From positions 1 through 64,000 of the forward strand of contig NZ_CP038439.1 of NCBI RefSeq assembly GCF_004683865.2: DNA of 64,000 nt. Reading direction: 5' to 3'. The stretch comes from Paracoccus liaowanqingii. GTDB taxonomy: Bacteria > Pseudomonadota > Alphaproteobacteria > Rhodobacterales > Rhodobacteraceae. How positions within the stretch are numbered: the first letter of the stretch is position 1; each line of letters opens with the position of its first letter. This document shows positions 38,804-47,616 of the stretch, in pieces. A program made the position numbers and the translations under genes. Below the pieces are notes generated by a model. The model worked only from the letters and a program-made list of their open reading frames with translations. It searched no databases and was not told where the DNA came from.

Positions 38804-39823
38804 TCAGCGACGCTTGCCGCCGCGGGGCAGGGTCGTGCGGTTGCCGCGCGGGCCGGTCTGGACCGGGGTGTTCGCGGTGTTCTCCTCCGACAGCTTGCGC
38901 CAGCGCTCCAGCCGGTCGGCAGAGAGGGTGCCCGCCGCGATGGCGGCCTGAACGGCGCAGCCGGGCTCGTGCGCATGGGTGCAGTCGCGGAACCGGCAGA
39001 GCGGTGCCAGTTCGGTGATCTCGGCGAACAGCATCTCCAGACCCGCCGCCACGTCCGCCACATGCAGGGTGCGCATGCCGGGCGTGTCGATCACCCAGCC
39101 TCCGCCCGAGATGGGGTGCAAGGACCGCGCGGTGGTGGTGTGGCGGCCCTTGGCGTCGCCCTCGCGGATGGCGCCTGTCAGCTGCGCCTGACCCTCGGCC
39201 TTGTCGGCCAGCGTGTTCAGCAGCGTCGATTTGCCCACGCCCGAGGATCCGACCAGCGCGACGGTGCGGCCCGTCCCGCACCAGGGCGCCAGCACGGCGG
39301 CGGCATCGGGATCCTTGGCGTTCAGCAGCACGACCTCCAGCCCGCGCTGCAGGGCCAGCGCCTGATCGCGCCAGGGGGCGGGGTCGTCCACCTTGTCGAT
39401 CTTGGTCAGCACGATGACGGGCTGGGTCCCGGCCTCGTTGGCCAGCGCCAGATAGCGTTCCAGCCGGGCGGCGTTGAAATCGTCGTTGCACGAGGTCACG
39501 ATGAACAGCGTGTCGATGTTGGCGGCGATCAGCTGGCGGGTGTCGGCGCCCTCGGTCCGGCGGCGCAGCAGGGCGCGGCGGTCCAGACGGCGGGCCAGCA
39601 CGCGGGTGTCGGCATGGGCCAGGACCCAATCGCCCACCGCGTAATCGGCGGTCGTCGCGTGCAGCGGCAGCTCCAGCCGGACCTGCCCCGCCCCGGTTTC
39701 CGCCGACAGGCGCGAGCGATGGACCGAGGCCACGCGCATCGGCACCAGCCCCGCATCATCCGGGGTGATCTGTTCGGCGAAGAAGGGCTGCCAGCCGAGG
39801 TCGGCCAATGCGGATGCGGTCAT
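38804..39823 (-). CDS. rsgA: Ribosome small-subunit GTPase RsgA
   Basis: RsgA is a late 30S assembly GTPase. The 339-residue protein has an N-terminal OB fold and a circularly permuted G domain: G4 TKID (140-143) precedes G1 GSSGVGKST (192-200). G3 DTPGM follows. A zinc-binding CRFRDCTHAHEPGC then appears. The permuted order and zinc site identify the family securely. It is convergent with rlmN, placing two ribosome-maturation genes together. Confidence 0.95.
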   Translation of the reverse strand: MTASALADLGWQPFFAEQITPDDAGLVPMRVASVHRSRLSAETGAGQVRLELPLHATTADYAVGDWVLAHADTRVLARRLDRRALLRRRTEGADTRQLIAANIDTLFIVTSCNDDFNAARLERYLALANEAGTQPVIVLTKIDKVDDPAPWRDQALALQRGLEVVLLNAKDPDAAAVLAPWCGTGRTVALVGSSGVGKSTLLNTLADKAEGQAQLTGAIREGDAKGRHTTTARSLHPISGGGWVIDTPGMRTLHVADVAAGLEMLFAEITELAPLCRFRDCTHAHEPGCAVQAAIAAGTLSADRLERWRKLSEENTANTPVQTGPRGNRTTLPRGGKRR

Positions 39824-39892
39824 CTGATCTGCCTGTGTGACCCTGCCTGAATGGCCCTGCGCCCGCGGCGATGCAAGGGGATCGTGGCGCGC

Positions 39893-40762
39893 CTAGCCGT
39901 CGTCATGGGGCCAGTCGTCGATGATGGCGGCGGCCTCGGCGGCGGTTTCGACGAAGTGCAGCAGGTCCAGATCGGTCTCGCTGATCGTGCCCGCGCGGGC
40001 CAGGGCCTGCCAGTTCACGATCTCGCGCCAGAATTCGCCGCCGAACAGGATCAGGGGCACCCGCGCCATGCGGCGGGTCTGGATCAGGGTCAGGGCCTCG
40101 AACAGCTCGTCCAGCGTTCCGAAGCCGCCGGGAAAGACCGTGATCGCGCGGGCGCGCATCAGGAAATGCATCTTGCGGATCGCGAAGTAATGGAAGTTGA
40201 AGCACAGGTCCGGGGTGACATAGGCATTGGGGCTTTGCTCGTGCGGCAGCACGATGGACAGGCCGATGGACCGGCCGCCCGCGTCCTGCGCGCCCAGATT
40301 GCCCGCCTCCATCACGCCGGGGCCGCCGCCGGTGCAGATGACCAGATCATGCCCGCCCCCCGCCAGGCTGCGCTCGGTCATCAGGCGGCCGAATTCCCGC
40401 GCCTCGGTGTAGAAATGCGACAGCGCGCCCAGTTCCGGAGTGCGCGCCTGGCCCGCCCGCTCGGGCGAGGGGATGCGGGCGCCGCCGAAGATCACCACGG
40501 TCGACGTGATCCCGTGTTCGTCCATCAGCATCTGCGGCTTCAGCAGCTCCAGCTGCAGGCGGACGGGGCGCAATTCCTCGCGCAGCAGGAAATCCGTGTC
40601 GGTGAAGGCCAGCCGATAGGAAGGCGCCTCGGTCTGGGGCGTGTGGGGCGCACGCGCGGCACGGGCGGCATCCTGGGCGCTGTCGGGCAGGGGGTGGGAT
40701 CGGTCGTCCGTCTGGCTCATCACATCCTCGGGCGGCTTGGCGCGGATTGCGCGGGCTTTCAT
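39893..40762 (-). CDS. LOG-family protein (putative cytokinin/nucleotide phosphoribohydrolase)
   Basis: This 289-residue protein carries the lysine-decarboxylase-like/LOG motifs VICTGGGPGVMEAGNLGAQ and PGGFGTLDELFEALTLIQT. LOG enzymes release ribose 5-phosphate from nucleotide monophosphates; the substrate here is unknown. An N-terminal tail of about 55 residues is polar and likely disordered, as in the longer TIGR00730 members. A start at residue 15 (MSQTDDRS) is also possible. It is transcribed divergently from dapD. Confidence 0.85.
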   Translation of the reverse strand: MKARAIRAKPPEDVMSQTDDRSHPLPDSAQDAARAARAPHTPQTEAPSYRLAFTDTDFLLREELRPVRLQLELLKPQMLMDEHGITSTVVIFGGARIPSPERAGQARTPELGALSHFYTEAREFGRLMTERSLAGGGHDLVICTGGGPGVMEAGNLGAQDAGGRSIGLSIVLPHEQSPNAYVTPDLCFNFHYFAIRKMHFLMRARAITVFPGGFGTLDELFEALTLIQTRRMARVPLILFGGEFWREIVNWQALARAGTISETDLDLLHFVETAAEAAAIIDDWPHDDG

Positions 40763-40825
40763 CGGTGCTTATAGCCCTGGGGGACCAGTTTCCACCCGGA
40801 CGCGACGAAACAGCAAGAGGCCCCG

Positions 40826-41647
40826 ATGACCCAAGCCCTGGAACAAGCCATTGAGACCGCGTGGGAGGCCCGCGCCGAGATCACTCCCGCCACCACCGGC
40901 GAGACCCGCGATGCCGTGGACGAGACCCTGCGCCAGCTGGACGCGGGCACCCTGCGCGTCGCCGAGAAGCGCGGTGCCGACTGGCACGTGAACCAATGGG
41001 CGAAGAAGGCGGTGCTGCTGTCGTTCCGCCTGAACGACATGGAAGGGATGTCCGGCGGCCCGCAGGGGTCGAACTGGTGGGACAAGGTGCCCTCCAAGTT
41101 CCACGGATGGGGCGACAATCAATGGCGCGACGCAGGCTTTCGCGCCGTCCCGGGCGCCATCGTGCGGCGGTCGGCCTTCATCGGCAAGGGCGCGGTGCTG
41201 ATGCCGTCCTTTGTCAACCTTGGCGCCCATGTGGGCGAGGGCACGATGGTCGATACCTGGGCCACGGTGGGGTCCTGCGCGCAGATCGGGAAGAACGTCC
41301 ACCTGTCGGGCGGCGTCGGCATCGGCGGCGTGCTGGAGCCCCTGCAGGCCGGACCCACGATCATCGAGGATGACTGCTTCATCGGTGCCCGGTCCGAGGT
41401 CGTCGAGGGCTGCATCATCCGCGAGGGCTCGGTCCTGGGGATGGGCGTCTATATCGGCCAGTCGACCAAGATCGTCGACCGCGAGACCGGCAGCGTCAGC
41501 TATGGCGAGGTGCCCGCGGGATCGGTCGTCGTGTCGGGATCGCTGCCGTCCAAGAACGGGGTGAATCTCTATTGCGCGGTGATCGTCAAGCGGGTGGATG
41601 CGCAGACGCGCTCCAAGACCTCGGTCAACGAGCTGCTGCGCGACTGA
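40826..41647 (+). CDS. dapD: Tetrahydrodipicolinate N-succinyltransferase DapD
   Basis: DapD makes N-succinyl-L-2-amino-6-oxopimelate in the succinylase branch of lysine and diaminopimelate synthesis. The 273-residue length is standard. The left-handed beta-helix hexapeptide repeats ([33 protein letters not shown]) and the C-terminal TSVNELLRD fit the family. ATG 40826 lies after AAGAGG. The stop overlaps the next gene's start (TGATG), suggesting coupling. Confidence 0.97.
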   Translation: MTQALEQAIETAWEARAEITPATTGETRDAVDETLRQLDAGTLRVAEKRGADWHVNQWAKKAVLLSFRLNDMEGMSGGPQGSNWWDKVPSKFHGWGDNQWRDAGFRAVPGAIVRRSAFIGKGAVLMPSFVNLGAHVGEGTMVDTWATVGSCAQIGKNVHLSGGVGIGGVLEPLQAGPTIIEDDCFIGARSEVVEGCIIREGSVLGMGVYIGQSTKIVDRETGSVSYGEVPAGSVVVSGSLPSKNGVNLYCAVIVKRVDAQTRSKTSVNELLRD

Positions 41648-42138
41648 TGACGACGCTCTACATCGACGCGGATGCCTGCCCGGTCAAGGCCGAGGCGGAA
41701 CGGGTCGCGGTGCGGATGGGCGTGCCGATGGTGCTGGTCTGCAACGGCGGGCTGCGCCTGCCCACCCATCCGCTGGTCCGGCTGCAGATCGTGGCCGCGG
41801 GCCCCGACGAGGCCGACAAGTGGATCGCGGACAACTGCGGCCCCGGTGACGTCGTGGTCACGGGCGACCTGCCGCTGGCCGACCGCTGCATCAAGGCGGG
41901 GGCCGCCGTGCTGACCCATGCGGGCGAGGTGCTGAACCCGGCCAATATCGGCCCGCGCTTGGCCACCCGCGACCTGATGGCCGACATCCGCGAGGCCAAT
42001 CCCTTCCATCAGGGCGGCGGCGCGGGGTTCGGCAAGGCCGACCGCGCGCGCTTTCTGCAATCGCTGGACCGGGCGCTGACCGCCGCCCGCCGCGTTCCGC
42101 GCGCCCTTGGCGAACCCGGCGCGCAGGGTCCGCGTTAG
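41647..42138 (+). CDS. YaiI/YqxD-family (DUF188) protein
   Basis: This 163-residue protein starts [20 protein letters not shown], the DUF188 opening with conserved acidic residues Asp7 and Asp9. [20 protein letters not shown] and the [10 protein letters not shown] region follow. DUF188 proteins resemble PIN/NYN nucleases structurally, but activity is not established. Its start overlaps the dapD stop by 1 nt, so it is likely cotranscribed. The C-terminal tail is Arg/Pro-rich. Confidence 0.88.
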   Translation: MTTLYIDADACPVKAEAERVAVRMGVPMVLVCNGGLRLPTHPLVRLQIVAAGPDEADKWIADNCGPGDVVVTGDLPLADRCIKAGAAVLTHAGEVLNPANIGPRLATRDLMADIREANPFHQGGGAGFGKADRARFLQSLDRALTAARRVPRALGEPGAQGPR

Positions 42139-42163
42139 GCGGCTTGCCCGGCAGGAGAGACCG

Positions 42164-42742
42164 ATGCACGACGACCAGACCATCACCGCCATGACCGACC
42201 GCGTCCGAGAGGCCGCCTCGGACGAGACGATCAGCGTCGCGCAGATCACCGCCGCCCTGGGTCGCGATTCGCTGCCGCCCAACCTGATGATCCCGGCGCT
42301 GGCGGTCGTGTCGCCCCTGTCGGGGGTGCCGCTGTTCTCGTCGGTCTGCGGGCTGCTGATCGCGCTGATCTCGGCGCAGATGCTGCTGGGGCGCGACCAT
42401 GTCTGGCTGCCGGGCTTCCTGATGCGGCGCAAGCTGGGCGCGGCGCGGGTGCGCGGCGCGTTGGACTGGATGCGCCGCCCGGCGGGGTTTCTGGACCGCA
42501 TCACCGCCGAGCGCCTGACCGTGCTGGTTCGCCGGCCGATGCGCTGGATCACCCAGGCCCTGTGCCTGTGCTGCGGTCTGTTGATGCCGTTCCTGGAGCT
42601 GATCCCCTTCACCTCGTCGATGATGGGGGTGGTGGTCAGCCTGCTGGCCTTCGGGATGCTGGCCCGCGACGGGCTGTTCACCGCGCTTGGGCTGCTGGCG
42701 ATCGGCGGGCTGGCGGGGCTGGTCCTGTATCTTCTGCCCTGA
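42164..42742 (+). CDS. exoD: ExoD-family exopolysaccharide synthesis protein
   Basis: This 192-residue protein matches the ExoD family: LMIPALAVVSPLSGVPLFSSV, a second region PGFLMRRKLG and hydrophobic C-terminal helices ending VLYLLP. ExoD is a membrane protein first described in rhizobial exopolysaccharide production and alkali tolerance; its mechanism is unclear. The RBS AGGAGAG precedes ATG 42164. It is convergent with the AEC transporter, with a 6-bp gap. Confidence 0.85.
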   Translation: MHDDQTITAMTDRVREAASDETISVAQITAALGRDSLPPNLMIPALAVVSPLSGVPLFSSVCGLLIALISAQMLLGRDHVWLPGFLMRRKLGAARVRGALDWMRRPAGFLDRITAERLTVLVRRPMRWITQALCLCCGLLMPFLELIPFTSSMMGVVVSLLAFGMLARDGLFTALGLLAIGGLAGLVLYLLP

Positions 42743-42748
42743 GGGCGG

Positions 42749-43672
42749 TCAGACCCCGATCAGCACCATCAGCAGCGGCAGCGTCACGATGCTGGCCGCC
42801 GTCGAGATCAGGATCGCGGTCGAGACCCGCTGCTGCGCGATCCCGAAATGCTGCGCCAGGATATAGACGTTCCCCGCCACCGGCAGCCCGGCGGCCACCA
42901 CCATCACCCCCGCCGCGAAGGGATCGACCCGCAGGGCCCAAGCCGCCAGCCCCACGGCCAGCGGATGCAGGCCCAGCTTGGCAAAGCTCAGCCAGCCCGC
43001 GGGCGCCAGCCGCGCCAGGCTGCGCCCCGCCAGGCTGGCGCCGATGGCGAACAGCGCGCCCGGCGTGGCGGCAGCGCCCAGCAAGGCCAGGAACTCGTCC
43101 AGGGGCGCGGGCATGGGCAGCGCCAGCCCGCCCCAGGCCAGCCCCGCCACCATCGCCAGGATCATCGGATTGGCCGCGATCCCGCGCAGCACCGGCAGCA
43201 CCGCAGCGACCCGCAGGCCGCCATGGCGCGAGGCATGCACGATCAGCGTGATCAGGGTCGAGAACACCAGCATGTCGATGGTCAGCACCATCAGCACCGG
43301 CCCGACGGCGCGCTCGCCCAAGAGGACGACCAGCATGGGCACGCCCAGAAAGCCGGTATTGCCGATCATGCAGCACTGCGCCTCCATCGCGGCCTCGGCC
43401 AGGCCCAGGCCGCGCGCGCGGGCGACCGCGATGCCTGCGGCCCAGACCACCGCCGAGCCGCCCAGATAGGCCAGCGCGAATCGCAGGTCGAACAGCGCGC
43501 CCAGGTCGATCCCGGCGGCAAAGCGGAACAGCATGGCCGACAGCGCGAAATAGAAGACGAAGCGTGTCAGCCATGCCGCGCCCTCGGGCGGGAAGAAGCG
43601 CATCGCGGCGGCGGCCCAGCCCAGGCCGATCAGGCCGAAGAAGGGCAGGGTCTTCAGCAGGATCTCAAGCAC
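42749..43672 (-). CDS. AEC (auxin efflux carrier)-family transporter
   Basis: This 307-residue permease has about ten helices in two halves. The family-like sequences PFFGLIGLGWAAAAMRFFPP, MIGNTGFLGVPMLVVLLG and GVMVVAAGLPVAGNVYILAQ are visible. AEC proteins export small organic acids such as malate or malonate; the substrate is unknown. It ends 6 bp from the exoD stop and sits downstream of mbfA on the same strand, with 25 bp between. Confidence 0.87.
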   Translation of the reverse strand: MLEILLKTLPFFGLIGLGWAAAAMRFFPPEGAAWLTRFVFYFALSAMLFRFAAGIDLGALFDLRFALAYLGGSAVVWAAGIAVARARGLGLAEAAMEAQCCMIGNTGFLGVPMLVVLLGERAVGPVLMVLTIDMLVFSTLITLIVHASRHGGLRVAAVLPVLRGIAANPMILAMVAGLAWGGLALPMPAPLDEFLALLGAAATPGALFAIGASLAGRSLARLAPAGWLSFAKLGLHPLAVGLAAWALRVDPFAAGVMVVAAGLPVAGNVYILAQHFGIAQQRVSTAILISTAASIVTLPLLMVLIGV

Positions 43673-43697
43673 GCGACAGCCCCCTTTCGGGGGAATG

Positions 43698-44677
43698 TCA
43701 GCCCGATCCGATCAGCACCCCTACGGCCAGCACCAGACCACCGCCCACGACGACTTGCAAGGTGGCCCGCCAGAAGGGCGTCTGCATCCAGCGGTTCTGG
43801 ATCCAGGCGATGGCCCACAGCTCGACGAAGACGACGATGATGGCGATGGTCGTGGCGGTCCAGAAATCCGCGATCAGATAGGGCAGCGCATGGCCAAGCC
43901 CCCCACCGTGGTCATCACCCCCGACGACAGGCCCCGCTTGATCGGCGATCCGCGCCCCGAGACGACGCCGTCATCCGACGCGGCCTCGGTGAAGCCCATG
44001 CTGATGCCCGCGCCGACGCTGGCGGCCAGCCCGACCTGGAAGGTCGTCCAGGGATCCTGCGTGGCAAAGGCCACCGCGAAGATCGGCGCCAGGGTCGAGA
44101 CGCTGCCATCCATCAGCCCCGCCAGCCCGGGCTGCACCCAGGTAAGCACGAAGTCGCGATGGGCGACGGCGTCCTCCTCGGCGCGGCTGTCGGCATCGAC
44201 CAGCTGCTCGGTCAGCTCGCGCGCGCGGTTCTCGTGGCCGCGCTCGGCGGCGGCCAGATCGCCCAGCAGCGTGCGGGTGGGGGCATGCAGGCTCTGCTGG
44301 GCGGCGCGGGCATAAAAATCGGCGGCGTCCCGTTCCATCCCCGCGGCCTCGGCGCGGATCGTGTCCAGCGACAGGTTCTCGATCATCCAGGCCGGGCGGC
44401 GGGTCACGTAGCCCGCCACATGCTCGCGCCGGATGACCGCGATCGCGTCGCCCCACCGGACCCTGTGGATCTCCAGCAGCATCCGGCGGTGGCCGTCCTC
44501 CTCGGCGCTCATGGCGTCGAAGACGGCGGCGGTCGCGGGATAGTCCTGGCGCAGATGCGCGGCCCAGTTGCGATAGATGCGGGCGTCGTCCTCCTCCGAG
44601 GCGATGGCCAGGGCCACGATCTCGCGCTCGGACAGTTCCGACAGCCGCTTGCGGGCAGAGAGGAAGGGCATGGTCAT
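43698..44677 (-). pseudogene. mbfA: Membrane-bound ferritin MbfA, frame broken at a G6 tract
   Basis: MbfA joins a ferritin-like iron-binding domain to a VIT/CCC1-type transporter and exports iron in alphaproteobacteria. Residues from ATG 44677 or 44671 show the diiron motifs [13 protein letters not shown] and [14 protein letters not shown]. The membrane domain follows ([14 protein letters not shown]). At the C6 run 43899-43904 (G6 in the gene) the frame changes and stops at 43874 after GLAMRCPI. With one extra G the reading continues [16 protein letters not shown] and adds about 70 residues with two helices, ending VGVLIGSG at 43698. That restores the family's length of about 326. This could be a real frameshift, slippage-prone tract or sequencing error. 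Confidence 0.85.
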
Positions 44678-44703
44678 CTTCGGTCTCAAATATCCTCGGG
44701 GGT
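44674..44703 (-). repeat. Dispersed GGATATTT repeat, diverged copy E
   Basis: On the minus strand it reads CCCCCGAGGATATTTGAGA, then CCGAAGATGA. It covers the end of the TusA-like gene, whose stop lies inside GGATATTTGA, and the likely ATG of mbfA. Confidence 0.6.
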
Positions 44704-44988
44704 GAGGCCGCCTGCGGCCGAGGGGGCGGAAGGCCCCCGTGCGACCGTGAACTCATGCGCGCCGTCACCCAGATCGCGCAGGGCGACCATGGCATGCCCC
44801 GCCACCTCGCAGTAATGCGGCACATCGACCAAGGCCATGGAATCCGTGGCAATCAGGCGCAACATTCCGCCTTGGGGCAGCGCCATCAGCGCCTTGCGCA
44901 GGCGCAGGACGGGCAAGGGGCACAAAAGCCCGCGGGCATCCACCTCGGGGACGGGGGTCAAGACGGAACCGCGAATCGGTCCAGGCAC
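44686..44988 (-). CDS. TusA/SirA-family sulfur-carrier-like protein
   Basis: This product of about 100 residues has the TusA core [19 protein letters not shown], including the CPxP motif whose cysteine carries persulfide sulfur. Likely roles are sulfur relay to tRNA thiolation, molybdenum cofactor or Fe-S assembly. GTG 44988 overlaps the upstream DUF2478 gene by 31 nt. TTG 44961, with a 4-nt stop/start overlap, is a credible alternative giving 91 residues. Its position between DUF2478 and mbfA suggests metal or sulfur homeostasis. Confidence 0.82.
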   Translation of the reverse strand: MPGPIRGSVLTPVPEVDARGLLCPLPVLRLRKALMALPQGGMLRLIATDSMALVDVPHYCEVAGHAMVALRDLGDGAHEFTVARGPSAPSAAGGLTPEDI

Positions 44989-45470
44989 CAGCCCCGCAGC
45001 GCCTGCGGGTCCAGCCTGACGGCCAGATCGCCCGCGAAGTCCAGGAAGGCCGCCTGCTGCTGGCGCGGCACGTACAGCAGCACCGGCTGGCCCTCGGCCG
45101 CGGCCCGACCGATCAGGTCGCGAAAGCCGCGGCCCATGGCCTCCTGGCGGCCGAACTTGGGGATGACCACCAGCCCGGCGCCGTCCAGATGCGGCGCGGT
45201 CCGCGCCACCGCCTCCTCCAGCGCGCCGGTGTCCAGCCGGCAGCCCTGCGCGCCCGGCCCCAGGGATTGCGAGATGCGCAGCGGCGCGCCCGGATCGCCC
45301 AGCACCACGATCTCCATGTCGCAGGCGCAGTCGGGGCCCAGGTCCAGGTTACGCTGCACCGCCCCCGCCACGGCCAGGCCGCGGGCGCGCAGATCCGTCG
45401 CCAGATCCTCGATCAGCCGGTCCGCCGCCCCGGGGGCGGCCCCCTCATCCGTGGAAAACCATGCCAGCAT
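44958..45470 (-). CDS. DUF2478-family protein
   Basis: This 170-residue protein matches the DUF2478 pattern by its central sequence LVVIPKFGRQEAMGRGFRDLI and its N-terminal strand MLAWFSTDEG. The fold may be NTPase-like, and relatives are sometimes annotated near molybdenum transport genes. I cannot confirm either from sequence. It has a clustered CACDM motif at about 49-53. It lies 9 bp after the response regulator and overlaps the TusA-like gene, so it belongs to the same operon. Confidence 0.78.
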   Translation of the reverse strand: MLAWFSTDEGAAPGAADRLIEDLATDLRARGLAVAGAVQRNLDLGPDCACDMEIVVLGDPGAPLRISQSLGPGAQGCRLDTGALEEAVARTAPHLDGAGLVVIPKFGRQEAMGRGFRDLIGRAAAEGQPVLLYVPRQQQAAFLDFAGDLAVRLDPQALRGWCLDRFAVPS

Positions 45471-45479
45471 GCCGCCCCC

Positions 45480-46106
45480 TCACACGCCGCTGTCCAGCGC
45501 GAATTTCATCAAGCCGTTGATCCCGTCCACGCCCAGCTTCCGCTTGAGCGCCGACGAGGTGTTGGCGGCGGTCTTGTAGCTGACATTCAGCCGGTCGGCG
45601 ATGGCCTGCAGCCCGTGGCCCTGCCCAATCAGCGTCAGCACCTGCCGTTCGCGGTCCGACAGCGCGCCAAGCGGATCGTCCGCGGCACCCGCGCGCAGCG
45701 TGGCCAGCGCCATGGCCTGCTTGGGCGCCAGATAGAACTCTCCGGCCTCGAGCTGGCGCACCGCATCGCGGAAATCCGAGGGCGGCGCGTTCTTGGACAG
45801 GAAGCCCTGCGCGCCGGCCTGCAGGGCGCGGGCCGCGAACCCGGTCTGATCGTTCATGGAAAAGACCAGGATCCGCCCCTGCGGCGCCAGCGCCCGCAGC
45901 GGGCCCACCAGATCGAGGCCCCCCGCGCCGGGCAGGCTGATGTCCAGCACGATCAGGTCGGGCGCGGGGCCGGTGGCCAACTGGTCCAGCGCCTCCTCGC
46001 CGGACATGGCCTGGCCCACCGGGTCATAGCCCAGGTCGCGCAGCAGGCGGCTGGCGCCCAGATGGGTGATCGGGTGGTCGTCGATGACCAAGGCGCGTTT
46101 CGTCAC
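45480..46106 (-). CDS. NarL/LuxR-type response regulator
   Basis: This 208-residue regulator has a receiver domain with Asp9/Asp10, phosphoacceptor Asp55 (LIVLDISLP) and the conserved Lys (FLSKNAPP). The C-terminal LuxR helix-turn-helix is LSDRERQVLTLIGQGHGLQA with NVSYKTAANTSSALKRKL. The GTG start overlaps the kinase stop by 4 nt. It probably controls its own operon and targets elsewhere. The input signal is unknown. Confidence 0.93.
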   Translation of the reverse strand: MTKRALVIDDHPITHLGASRLLRDLGYDPVGQAMSGEEALDQLATGPAPDLIVLDISLPGAGGLDLVGPLRALAPQGRILVFSMNDQTGFAARALQAGAQGFLSKNAPPSDFRDAVRQLEAGEFYLAPKQAMALATLRAGAADDPLGALSDRERQVLTLIGQGHGLQAIADRLNVSYKTAANTSSALKRKLGVDGINGLMKFALDSGV

Positions 46107-47434
46107 GTCGTCGTCCTGTTCCTGGTTGCGGGCGCGCGGGGCAGCCGGGCCTCCAGCACGGTGCCCGAGGCATCCGTCCGGATCTGCAGGTCGCCGCCCA
46201 GAAGCGTGATGCGTTCGCGCATGCCGGTCAGCCCCGCGCCTTCGCGCCGACCCTCGGCGATGCCCGTGCCGTCATCGGCCAGGATCATGCGCCAATGCGC
46301 CGGATCGGTCCAGAGCCGGATGTCGATCCGCCCGGCCTGGGCATGGCGCAGCGCGTTGGTCGTGCCCTCCTGCAGGATGCGGAACAGGGTCAGGGCGCTG
46401 GCCTCGTCGGGCTCGGGCAGGGCTGCGGCGACGTCGAGGCGGACGTCCATGTCGGGAAAGCGGCGCGTCAGGTCGTCGACGTAATCGCCCAGCACCACGG
46501 CCAGGGGCAGCTGGCCCACCGCCATCGGGCGCAGGTCGTTCAGCAGCGCCCGGTTCACACGCGAGATCTGTTCGGCGATCGCGGCGATCTGCTCGGCGGA
46601 CTGGGCGGTGGCGTCGTCGGGGGCGGCCGCGCGCAGGGCGTCGGCCTCGACCCGAAGACCGAAGAGGCAGGGGCCCATCTCGTCATGCAGGTCGCGGGCG
46701 ATGGCCTTGCGCTCGGCATCGCCCCGCGCGACGATCTGGTGCTGCAGGCGGATGCGGTCGGTCCGGGCCCGTTCCAGCGCCTGCGCCAGCGCATCGGCAT
46801 GACGCGCCAGCGGCGCCAGGTCGGGCTGGGGCAGGGGGCCGATGCGGGCCTCCAGCTCTCCGCGGGTCAGGTCCGACAGGCGGGCGGCGATGGTGGCCAC
46901 GGGGCGCAGGCCCTGGCCCACCGCCCATGCGATCAGCCCGGCCTGCAGCGCCGCCGTGCCAAGCGCCAGCGCCATCAGGTCGCGCATGTCGCGCCAGGCG
47001 CGGGCGATCTCCTCGGCCGGGTCGCCGGTGATCAGCACATAGCCGCGCGGGCGCCCCTCGATCACCACGGGCAGGCGGGTTTCCTGCGGGTCGGGGGCGA
47101 CCAGCGCCGCGAACCAGCCGGGGCTGCGGTCGGCGGGATCGGCCGGGCCCGGGGGCTGGCGCAGGGTGCCGTCCAGCGCGTCGACGACCCCAATGCGGGC
47201 ATGGCGCGGCTCGGCCAGGCGTTCGGGCAGGCGGGCCATGATCCGGTCGGCGGGCACCGCGCCCTGCATCGTGCCGATCGTGGCCAGCACCAGGTTGCGC
47301 GCGGTCTGGGCGCCCATGCGCGTCTCGGTCGCGATGTCGCGGCGCAGCCGGTCTAGGCTGCCCAAGGCCAGCACCCCGACCAGCAGCAGCTGCATCGCGA
47401 CGATGACGAGAAGGATCCGGGCGCGCAGCGTCAT
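46103..47434 (-). CDS. Membrane sensor histidine kinase (HisKA_3/NarX-like)
   Basis: This 443-residue kinase has a transmembrane helix at about 5-27, a periplasmic sensor of about 120 residues, and a second helix at about 153-173 (MALALGTAALQAGLIAWAVG). A HAMP-like region follows. The phosphorylated His250 is in ARDLHDEMGP, and the ATPase domain shows DDGTGIAEGRREGAGLTGMR. ATG 47434 is chosen because the first helix begins there. The in-frame upstream stretch is repeat DNA. It is the partner of the overlapping response regulator. Confidence 0.92.
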   Translation of the reverse strand: MTLRARILLVIVAMQLLLVGVLALGSLDRLRRDIATETRMGAQTARNLVLATIGTMQGAVPADRIMARLPERLAEPRHARIGVVDALDGTLRQPPGPADPADRSPGWFAALVAPDPQETRLPVVIEGRPRGYVLITGDPAEEIARAWRDMRDLMALALGTAALQAGLIAWAVGQGLRPVATIAARLSDLTRGELEARIGPLPQPDLAPLARHADALAQALERARTDRIRLQHQIVARGDAERKAIARDLHDEMGPCLFGLRVEADALRAAAPDDATAQSAEQIAAIAEQISRVNRALLNDLRPMAVGQLPLAVVLGDYVDDLTRRFPDMDVRLDVAAALPEPDEASALTLFRILQEGTTNALRHAQAGRIDIRLWTDPAHWRMILADDGTGIAEGRREGAGLTGMRERITLLGGDLQIRTDASGTVLEARLPRAPATRNRTTT

Positions 47435-47515
47435 GGGCGGCAGAGTGGCGGCAAGCCGGGCGCAAGGCAATGGGGGGCGCCGGGGGCGGTGGGGGTGCCC
47501 GTGGCGGGGGTGGCA

Positions 47516-47574
47516 GGGGGGCGCTGCCCCCCGTCCTGCGGACTCCCCCCGGGATATTTTCGCCAAGGCGAAAG
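47516..47574 (+). repeat. Dispersed 60-bp repeat, full copy F
   Basis: The first 44 bases match copies D and G exactly; the end varies (CGCCAAGGCGAAAG). It sits between the divergent starts of the histidine kinase and msrC genes, where a terminator role is unlikely, so it may touch their promoters. Confidence 0.9.
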
Positions 47575-47616
47575 GGCGGGCTTTCCTGTCCCGCGATGGC
47601 TGCGTAGGAAGGAGGG

